Assembly: GCA_017437755.1 (NCBI GenBank)
Contig: JAFRXI010000043.1
Coordinates: 62,001 to 126,000 of the forward strand
DNA: 64,000 nucleotides
From: Bacteroidales bacterium
Lineage (GTDB): Bacteria; Bacteroidota; Bacteroidia; Bacteroidales; UBA932
Direction: 5' to 3'
A program made the position numbers and the translations under genes. The notes beneath the pieces are model-generated. The model saw nothing but the letters and a program-made list of their open reading frames with translations. It was not told the DNA's origin and ran no database searches. Below are positions 53,582-60,059 of the stretch, piece after piece (position 1 is the stretch's first letter; each line of letters opens with the position of its first letter).

Positions 53582-54366
53582 TATCTCCTGGAAACCGGTA
53601 TCGCCTTCTGCCCTCCCACCTTCAACTGGGCCAGGGCAAAGCCTTTCTCGTCCTTCCTCACCAATGAAACCTGAGAAGGGTTGATGAAATACGACCTGTG
53701 GCAGCGTACCAGGCCATGCCTGGAAAGGGTACTCTCAAGGGCATGCATCGACGAGCGCAGGGTATAGTCCTTAACCTGTGCCCCGTCCAGATGGACTATA
53801 TGCACATAGTTCTCTTCCGCCTCTATATAAAGAATCGCAGGGGAAGCGATTATGAATTTCACTCGCTTCTGCTCGTCCTGGAACCGTACAAGGGTCTTTT
53901 CGTCCTGGACAACCGCCCCGGAGCTTCTTCTGGACAGTATGTACAACTGTACCCCCATGGTAATTATCGAGTATGGATATACCAGGATGGCCGCCGTATA
54001 CAGTATGCACCTGGTCATCACCCAGAGATAGGGATGCACTCCCTTCCAGCCAATTCCCAGCAATATCGAGAGCATCATGCCGGCGAGCACGACCTCCCCA
54101 ACGCACCAGGTTACATACAGCGTCCAATTGAGGGAGATGACCTTGCGGAGTATGAACAGGAGCATCCTCATCAAGGTCACGGACCCCAGGATTATCAAGG
54201 TGGAGAGGATCAGGTTCAGGGTATACCTCCCTTTTCCCAAAGAGAGGAAATCAACTATCCCGAACGGTTCGTATGAGAGCACGAACAGGAAAAAGAACAG
54301 CGGAATTCCAACGAAAAAGATGCAGTTGACACCCATCTTGTAAAAAGTTCCCGATATAGCCTTCAT
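53554..54366 (-). CDS. Membrane-bound LytTR-family transcription regulator
   Basis: 270 residues. Four membrane helices occupy residues about 12-145 (IFFVGIPLFFFLFVL, LILSTLIILGSVTLMRMLLFIL, VLAGMMLSILLGIGW, CILYTAAILVYPYSIITMGVQL). The LytTR DNA-binding domain covers about 165-270: ILYIEAEENYVHIVHLDG, LRSSMHALESTLSRHGLVRCHRSYFINP, AIPVSRRYYDSL. It has no receiver domain, so it should sense something in or at the membrane directly. It converges on the RND operon, a plausible target. A perfect inverted repeat brackets its own promoter. Confidence 0.93.
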   Translation of the reverse strand: MKAISGTFYKMGVNCIFFVGIPLFFFLFVLSYEPFGIVDFLSLGKGRYTLNLILSTLIILGSVTLMRMLLFILRKVISLNWTLYVTWCVGEVVLAGMMLSILLGIGWKGVHPYLWVMTRCILYTAAILVYPYSIITMGVQLYILSRRSSGAVVQDEKTLVRFQDEQKRVKFIIASPAILYIEAEENYVHIVHLDGAQVKDYTLRSSMHALESTLSRHGLVRCHRSYFINPSQVSLVRKDEKGFALAQLKVGGQKAIPVSRRYYDSLSALL

Positions 54367-54385
54367 TTCTTAGTCACTGTTTTGA

Positions 54386-54421
54386 TGGGACGAATATAGC
54401 AAATTTAATCCATTCGTCCCA
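54386..54421. promoter_or_regulatory. 10-bp perfect inverted repeat around the lytTR promoter
   Basis: TGGGACGAAT (54386-54395) and ATTCGTCCCA (54412-54421) are exact inverted copies, 26 bp centre to centre. The -7 box of the lytTR gene (minus-strand TAAATTTG, 54407-54400) lies between them. This is the geometry of a dimeric regulator binding across a promoter. The likeliest ligand is the LytTR protein itself (inference). Confidence 0.7.
54400..54407 (-). promoter_or_regulatory. -7 element of the lytTR gene
   Basis: The minus strand reads TAAATTTG, 33 nt before ATG 54366, in the centre of the inverted repeat 54386-54421. No TTTG box lies at the normal distance. Confidence 0.6.
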
Positions 54422-54511
54422 AAAACGGCACTTTTATCCCCGAAAGGGCATATTTAGTCACTTGGGACTTCCCATGCATGACATTTTTTTTTCGGCATGA
54501 GGGCACTAGGG

Positions 54512-54519
54512 TAATTTTG
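54512..54519 (+). promoter_or_regulatory. -7 element of the GT8/acyltransferase/lipoprotein/rSAM operon
   Basis: TAATTTTG, exact TAnnTTTG, 22 nt before ATG 54542. A T-tract (54484-54492) occupies the -33 position instead of TTTG. Between this and the lytTR promoter lies a small CCC-GAAA-GGG hairpin near 54440; nothing else is recognisable. Confidence 0.6.
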
Positions 54520-54541
54520 CCTTCGAGAAAAACAAACCGAC

Positions 54542-55513
54542 ATGAAACAGCTTATCCCTATTTTCTTTTCGGTGAACGACGCTTACGCACCGTATCTCGC
54601 CGTAGCCCTCAGTTCCATAAGGGCAAATGCCTCTGCTGCATATGATTACAAGGTTCACATCCTGGGCGATGACATATCCCATGAGAACCGCCGCAGGCTT
54701 TCGGCCATGGAGACTGGCAATTTTGCCATTGAATTCATCCCGCTCAGCGAAAAGCTGCGCACACTTATACCGTCCGGAAGGCTCGAAAGGCACAGTTTCG
54801 GGGCTTTCTCCTCACTTACCATATATTTCAGGCTGTTCATCCCGGCCCTGTTCCCGCAGTATGACAAGGGTATCTACCTCGATTCCGACATAGTGGTCCC
54901 GGGCGACATCTCCGAATTGTGGGAGGAACCCATAGGAATGAACCTGATAGGAGCCTGTGCCGACTATTCCATCCAGCACATAGCTCCCTTCATTAAGTAT
55001 ATCGACAGGTATGTGGGAGTAGACCACCGCAGCTATGTGAATTCCGGGGTGCTTCTGCTAAACATGAAGCGCCTGAGGGAGGCCGACATGGCCGGGAGGT
55101 TCCTCCACTGGATCAGGGAATACTCCTTGGAAACCGTTGCCCCAGACCAGGACTACCTTAATGCACTTTGCTGGAATTCAATACATTACCTTGATCCCAC
55201 CTGGAATTCAATGCCTTCCGGCAGATTTTCCGGGATAGTGGGCCCGCAGATAATCCATTTCAACCTCGATACCAAGCCGTGGCTCAATGAAAGCGTTCCC
55301 TTCGACGAAATATTCTGGCGATATGCCCTTGAAAGCGGCTACTATGACGATATCCGTGCCGCAAGGCAGTCCTTCCTCCAGGACGGCAGCGCGGTAGAAA
55401 GATACCGTCGGGGCATCGAATCCCTGATCCGGATGGCCTCCGTCCTTTCCCGTAAGGGGACGTCGTTCCGCAGCCTGATTTCCAAGAGAAAGGAATTCCG
55501 GCTATGCTCCTAG
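54542..55513 (+). CDS. Glycosyltransferase family 8 protein
   Basis: 323 residues. GT-A fold of the LPS galactosyl/glucosyltransferase type: IPIFFSVNDAYAPYLAVALSSI at the start, the metal-binding D-S-D in KGIYLDSDIVVPGDI (about residue 115), then YVNSGVLLLNMKRLREAD, APDQDYLNALCW and IIHFNLDTKPW. It uses a nucleotide sugar and a retaining mechanism (family knowledge). The acceptor is unknown. First gene of a four-gene operon; its end overlaps the acyltransferase by 10 nt. Confidence 0.95.
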   Translation: MKQLIPIFFSVNDAYAPYLAVALSSIRANASAAYDYKVHILGDDISHENRRRLSAMETGNFAIEFIPLSEKLRTLIPSGRLERHSFGAFSSLTIYFRLFIPALFPQYDKGIYLDSDIVVPGDISELWEEPIGMNLIGACADYSIQHIAPFIKYIDRYVGVDHRSYVNSGVLLLNMKRLREADMAGRFLHWIREYSLETVAPDQDYLNALCWNSIHYLDPTWNSMPSGRFSGIVGPQIIHFNLDTKPWLNESVPFDEIFWRYALESGYYDDIRAARQSFLQDGSAVERYRRGIESLIRMASVLSRKGTSFRSLISKRKEFRLCS

Positions 55514-56364
55514 TAACACCCGGCCGCGACAAGGCCATTGAGAACATCCGCCTCTGTGCCGCAGAAGGCCGGTTCAACGACAAGACCGAGCCCTACGACC
55601 CCAAGACCGATCCGGCAATCCTCAAGGAAAACATCCTGAGGTATGTAAAGGATCTGGACACCCCGGGGTTCAAGATAAGGAACGCAATCGCCAGGGCCGT
55701 GGTCGACAAGTGGATACGGCAGTGGAGCGATGGAGTCAACCGGATAAAGGGGATGGAAAAACTGTCCTCAGTGAAGGGGGCGGCCTTCATTACCTGCAAC
55801 CATTTCAACCCCTTTGACAACGGGATAATCCGGACCATGGCCAAACAGGCCGGACGGGGAAGGCTGTGGGCGGTAAGCCAGGGTACCAACTTCATGATGG
55901 ACGGACTGAACGGATTCGTACTCAGGAACATAGATGTCATTCCCCTGATCGGTGACCCGTCGTACATGAACGGGGAGTTCAGGGAACTTATGGGACGTGC
56001 AGTCGACCAGGGCAGGTTTATCCTGATCTATCCGGAGCAGGAGATGTGGTTCAATTACCGCAAGCCGCGCCCGGGCAAAAGAGGGGCTTTCCTGTTTGCT
56101 GCCGAATACGGGATACCGGTTGTTCCCTGCTTCATGGAAATGATTGACCTTCCGGAAGTTATCCAGCAAGGATTCCACGACGTGAAACTGGTCCTGCACA
56201 TCCTGGACCCCATTTTTCCCGATCCGTCAAAAAACTCCAGGCAGAACAGTTTTGACATGTGCGAGGCCGATTACCTGGCAAAGAAGGCCGCATACGAATC
56301 CGTTTACGGCATTCCCCTGGACTACACATTCACGCCACGGGACATTGCCGGCTGGATACCCTGA
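55504..56364 (+). CDS. PlsC-like acyltransferase
   Basis: 286 residues. The catalytic H-x4-D motif is in TCNHFNPFDNGI (about residue 99). Block II, GTNFMMDGLNGFVLRNIDVIP, and the substrate-binding IYPEQEMWFNYRKPRPGKRGAF (short motifs) follow the 1-acylglycerol-3-phosphate acyltransferase pattern with E-Q-E-M-W in the EGTR position. A helical N-terminal extension of about 80 residues precedes the domain. There is no membrane segment, so it is a peripheral cytoplasmic enzyme. The GT8 gene overlaps its start; a 36-nt gap separates it from the lipoprotein gene. Confidence 0.9.
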   Translation: MLLVTPGRDKAIENIRLCAAEGRFNDKTEPYDPKTDPAILKENILRYVKDLDTPGFKIRNAIARAVVDKWIRQWSDGVNRIKGMEKLSSVKGAAFITCNHFNPFDNGIIRTMAKQAGRGRLWAVSQGTNFMMDGLNGFVLRNIDVIPLIGDPSYMNGEFRELMGRAVDQGRFILIYPEQEMWFNYRKPRPGKRGAFLFAAEYGIPVVPCFMEMIDLPEVIQQGFHDVKLVLHILDPIFPDPSKNSRQNSFDMCEADYLAKKAAYESVYGIPLDYTFTPRDIAGWIP

Positions 56365-56400
56365 TTTTGAAAATTGACCGATATTCATTATAATAGCGGC

Positions 56401-56766
56401 ATGAAAGCTCTCCACAACCTGCTAAAGGGCATGTCGCTTACCACAGCCCTGTTCGTTTTCCAGTCGTGCTACGGTATGCCCCAGGGGCTCCGGAACGATC
56501 TTTTTGAAGCCAACCTGAAACTGGAAGACAGCCGTGGGAACGCCCTCGACGGCGTCAGGGTGTCGGTAAGGAACGACTGGACATCCGACTGGGTGGAACA
56601 GGCCAGGAGCGACGGCTCCGGCAATGCAGGCATACTGATACCGTACAACCCCCAAAACGCCTTTGTCGACATAAGGCTGGAAGCCGAGGGATTCGCCACC
56701 AAGGATACCACGATCACCGACATGTCCGGCGGCGATATTAAGATAGTCCTTAAGGACGCCAGGTGA
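56401..56766 (+). CDS. Small lipoprotein paired with a radical SAM enzyme
   Basis: 121 residues from ATG 56401. Signal peptide KALHNLLKGMSLTTALFVFQSC with lipobox F-Q-S-C; mature start C-Y-G-M-P-Q. The rest is a small beta-sandwich pattern: LKLEDSRGNALDGVRVSV, RSDGSGNAGILIPY, FVDIRLEAEGFATKDTTI. Its stop TGA shares a base with the ATG of the radical SAM gene (TGATG). The C-Y-G start, the size and the neighbour match the rSAM/lipoprotein pairs of Bacteroidota as I recall them (TIGR04134 with TIGR04133). It is the likely partner or substrate of that enzyme; no chemistry is known. Confidence 0.82.
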   Translation: MKALHNLLKGMSLTTALFVFQSCYGMPQGLRNDLFEANLKLEDSRGNALDGVRVSVRNDWTSDWVEQARSDGSGNAGILIPYNPQNAFVDIRLEAEGFATKDTTITDMSGGDIKIVLKDAR

Positions 56767-57815
56767 TGGGTAAGGCCCTGTTCCGCATCTTCAGGGACTA
56801 CGAGACCCGGATTCACGAACTCAATTACCTGTTCTGGGAATGCACCACCAGGTGCAATCTCCACTGCAGGCACTGCGGAAGCGACTGCACAGTAAATTCC
56901 AGGGAAAAAGACATGCCTCTGGACGACTTCCTCCGGGCCGTCGACACAATCCCTGCCGGCCATCGCCCGGAAGGGTTTTCAGTGGTCCTTACTGGAGGCG
57001 AGCCTCTCCTGAGGCCGGACATCACGGAAATCGGGAAAGCCCTTATGAAAAGGAACATGCCCTGGGGGATGGTCTCCAACGGCTATTTCTATGACCGCGC
57101 TGCTCAGGACAGGCTGCTCCTAGCCGGGATGAGCGCCCTCACGATCAGCCTCGACGGCCTGGAGGAATCCCACAACTGGATGCGGGGCAGTGGAAACAGT
57201 TTCCAAAGGGCCGTAAGCGCCGTCAGGACGGCAGCATCCTGCAACAGGCTTAATTTTGACGTGGTTACCTGCGTAAACAGGAGGAACTACCACGAACTGG
57301 AAGGGATCAGGGTCCTTCTGGAAAGCCTGGGAGTAAAGCAATGGAGACTGTTCACCATAATACCCATCGGCCGGGCGGCAAATGATCCCATGATGAAGTT
57401 GGAACCATCTGAGCTGAAGGGTCTTATGGATTTCATCGAGGGATGCCGGGGCTCCGGCAGGCCCATGGCTGTGACTTTCAGCTGCGAAGGCTATCTTGGC
57501 CGTTACGACAACACTGTCCGCCGGAACCGGTTCTTCTGCAGGGCGGGGATCAACATTGCATCCGTCCTAATAGACGGCCGGATCTGCGCCTGCCCCAACG
57601 TAGACAGGGACACCTTCTCCGAAGGCAGCGTTTATACAGACAATTTCTACGAGGTCTGGAACAGCGGATTCTCCCGTTTCAGGGACCGTTCATGGGCCAG
57701 AAAGGGCATCTGCGCCGGGTGCCGGGAGTTCAGGAACTGCCTCGGAGGCGGAATGCACAACTGGCACGCCGCCTCCGAAGGTCCTCTTACCTGTCACTAC
57801 AGGGATATTTCCTAA
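56766..57815 (+). CDS. Radical SAM/SPASM enzyme of an rSAM-lipoprotein system
   Basis: 349 residues from ATG 56766 (GTG one codon earlier is less likely). The [4Fe-4S]-SAM motif is RCNLHCRHC (Cys 30, 34, 37), flanked by extra cysteines 26 and 41. TGGEPLLRPD follows near residue 80. The C-terminal part is SPASM-like: RFFCRAG, ICACPN, KGICAGCREFRNCLGGG and a last TCHYRD. It is shorter than sulfatase maturases and ends with the C-L-G-G-G-M-H pattern I associate with TIGR04133. It probably modifies a peptide or protein, most simply the adjacent lipoprotein before export. Convergent with the DUF4988 gene, sharing 4 nt. Confidence 0.88.
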   Translation: MGKALFRIFRDYETRIHELNYLFWECTTRCNLHCRHCGSDCTVNSREKDMPLDDFLRAVDTIPAGHRPEGFSVVLTGGEPLLRPDITEIGKALMKRNMPWGMVSNGYFYDRAAQDRLLLAGMSALTISLDGLEESHNWMRGSGNSFQRAVSAVRTAASCNRLNFDVVTCVNRRNYHELEGIRVLLESLGVKQWRLFTIIPIGRAANDPMMKLEPSELKGLMDFIEGCRGSGRPMAVTFSCEGYLGRYDNTVRRNRFFCRAGINIASVLIDGRICACPNVDRDTFSEGSVYTDNFYEVWNSGFSRFRDRSWARKGICAGCREFRNCLGGGMHNWHAASEGPLTCHYRDIS

Positions 57816-60046
57816 TTCCTCGGGCCGTACGAGGCGTAAGCAGCCTTAAGGGTGTAGTCACCGGTTCCGGTATTGAACGACTCGAACGGATCCTCCTCGA
57901 GCTTGGCCATAGTATTGCCTTCGGGCACCACCGTCGAGTTGGTGTGCGCCAGCAGCCAGTTTTTCCCTTCCGCAAGTCCGTACGCAATATTCCCGGTGGC
58001 ATCTACGGCCGTCGCCGCCTGGGAAGCACTGTACAGGATGAATCCGTACGAGGCCAGAGTCGACGAAGGATCGCCCCAGAAGATATTCCCGTTCATATTG
58101 AGGGATGCCAGCTGGTAGAACTTGAAGTAACCGTTGGCCGAAGGACAGTTGTAGAAGATATTGTTCCTGGCATTGAGCGTACACTCCCAGGGCGAACCCG
58201 CCTGGGCGATGTTCTGGTCATACTGGAACACCTGCACTGCCGTGCATGTGGCATTGAATACGATGTTGTTCTCAAAGACCAGCTCCTTGTAGGTATGGAG
58301 CACGGTTGACTTATAGAAGTTGAACAACTGGACATTTCCGCTGGTATAGGCAAGCTGGAACAGGCATCCCCTGACAATCACGCTCTTGAAGCCCGTATCG
58401 GCCTTGCTTGCATAAAGCAATGACCTTGTATCCCCAAGGAAGCGGCAGTCCTCGAAATGCAGCCTATCGAGGTCTGCCGTGGAATTGGCATTGTTGAACG
58501 CATAGGTCGCGTTTGTTCCGCCGTTTATCCCGCTCATGTCGCAGGTTATGTTCTTCATGACCAGGCTTCCGCTCTTCAGCTTGAAGCACATAAGCTGTTT
58601 CAGGGTAGCAGGCTTGTCCGCATAGCGGCTTATAAGTACCACGTCGGAAGTTATTTCAGTAATGGTGGGTGTTTCAAAGAATGCACCGTCGGAGCACTCC
58701 AGGAAGAACACCCCGCCTTTCTGGTGGATGGTGGTCCTGAAATTGGTGGAAGCCTCGGTAGCGCTTACAAGCACAGCTTCCCCGTTGGTGGCCTTGTTGT
58801 AGGTTACACCGCAGATAACGATGTCCTTGCCGGCATTGTATGCCTCGTAGTAGTCGCTGATGGCCGCAACCTTGGTGGTCATGCTTACCTTTGCCAGGGA
58901 ACCTGATACCGCACCGTTGAGAGGAAGGACGTATACGACATACTCCGTACCCTCCTCAAGTCCGCTGACAGTTGCCCCGGAGCCTTCCCCGGCGATACCG
59001 GATTCATTCACGTATTCCGCCGACGGAGCGGCCTCGGAGGCCTTGCGTACCAGATACTTCCATGCCGAGGCGTCGGACAGCGTTACGGTGAATGAAACCG
59101 AAGTCTCCCCCGCTTCGCCTGCCGTGACGGCAGCTATGGGCGTCACGGGGATCGGCGCATCGTCCAGAGCCACCTTCACCTTGGCCACAGCGGCATGGCC
59201 CGACGCTGAAAGCGCCAGTATGGAAACGTCGGTCCGGCTGTCGGCCAGGGTCGCTTTTGTGACGGTGAGGGGCGCAGTAACCGAGAGGATACTCTCGTTC
59301 AACGCAGCCTTCCAGCCATCAGGTGCGGTCAACACTGTCTCGGCAACACCTTCCATGGTCACGGCAAAGGTCCTGGTCTCCCCAAGCGAGAAGGTCTGGA
59401 TGGATTCCGCTCCTGCTATAGAACATAGGAAACCTGCCACCACGGGGACTTCCAGGGAGGTACCGTCCTTAAGCACCAGGGTGAAAAGTCCGCCTTCGTA
59501 CTTGACCTCCTTGAAATAAGGGTCGGAGACCTCGCCTCCGCCAGGAAGGGCGCTGACCGGTTTTCCGGAAGGATCCTTCACTTCCTGGAAAGTGGTTCCG
59601 CCGTCGTAACTGACTGTCCAGTTGCCTGTTGCGTTGACTCCGAACACCGGAGTGACTCCGTCGGCACCTTTGGCCTTCACCTTTTCAGTGCCGTTCATGA
59701 CGTAATTCTTTCCGGTACCGTAATCCACCATCCAGTAACCGTCCTTGTCCACCGACATGACCGGGGCGTTGCCCACACCGATGCTGCCCTGGGTAAGGGT
59801 TACGGATGTCCCGTCGGAAAGCAACAGGGTATAGACCCCGTCCTTCTCGGTAACTGAATTGATGGTTCCGGCCTCGAGAAGTGACGATGTGGCCGCAACG
59901 TTCTTGTTCAGGGCCTCGACCTGGGTCTCAAGCGCCTTGACGCGGCTTTCCAGAGAATCCATCCTGGACTCGAGATCGGAAAGGTCGGCACAGGCAACCG
60001 TCATCGCAGCGGCTGCCAACAATCCGGGAATAAAAAACTTTTTCAT
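57812..60046 (-). CDS. DUF4988 lipoprotein with C-terminal beta-helix (DUF4957/DUF5123-like)
   Basis: 744 residues. Lipobox VAC (cysteine about residue 19) is followed directly by a coiled coil (LSDLESRMDSLESRVKALETQVEAL) of the DUF4988 type. Tandem beta segments with G-x-W-x-V (KDGYWMVDYGTG, TGNWTVSYDGGTTFQEV) come next. A fibronectin-III-like part lies near 290-395 (TSVSFTVTLSDASAWKYLV). From about 400 it has a right-handed beta-helix look (ITCDMSGINGG, LHFEDCRFLG, FENNIVFNATCT, LNMNGNIFWGD). It probably binds or cuts polysaccharide at the surface. The first 330 residues are paralogous to those of the next gene. Confidence 0.82.
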   Translation of the reverse strand: MKKFFIPGLLAAAAMTVACADLSDLESRMDSLESRVKALETQVEALNKNVAATSSLLEAGTINSVTEKDGVYTLLLSDGTSVTLTQGSIGVGNAPVMSVDKDGYWMVDYGTGKNYVMNGTEKVKAKGADGVTPVFGVNATGNWTVSYDGGTTFQEVKDPSGKPVSALPGGGEVSDPYFKEVKYEGGLFTLVLKDGTSLEVPVVAGFLCSIAGAESIQTFSLGETRTFAVTMEGVAETVLTAPDGWKAALNESILSVTAPLTVTKATLADSRTDVSILALSASGHAAVAKVKVALDDAPIPVTPIAAVTAGEAGETSVSFTVTLSDASAWKYLVRKASEAAPSAEYVNESGIAGEGSGATVSGLEEGTEYVVYVLPLNGAVSGSLAKVSMTTKVAAISDYYEAYNAGKDIVICGVTYNKATNGEAVLVSATEASTNFRTTIHQKGGVFFLECSDGAFFETPTITEITSDVVLISRYADKPATLKQLMCFKLKSGSLVMKNITCDMSGINGGTNATYAFNNANSTADLDRLHFEDCRFLGDTRSLLYASKADTGFKSVIVRGCLFQLAYTSGNVQLFNFYKSTVLHTYKELVFENNIVFNATCTAVQVFQYDQNIAQAGSPWECTLNARNNIFYNCPSANGYFKFYQLASLNMNGNIFWGDPSSTLASYGFILYSASQAATAVDATGNIAYGLAEGKNWLLAHTNSTVVPEGNTMAKLEEDPFESFNTGTGDYTLKAAYASYGPRN

Positions 60047-60059
60047 ATCGTATATATTT

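Noticed and set aside
56766-57815. Radical SAM enzyme as the sulfatase maturase (anSME)
   Set aside because: The nearby sulfatases need one, but this protein is shorter (349 residues) and its C-terminal cysteine pattern and G-G-G-M-H differ. It is coupled to a lipoprotein, not to a sulfatase.
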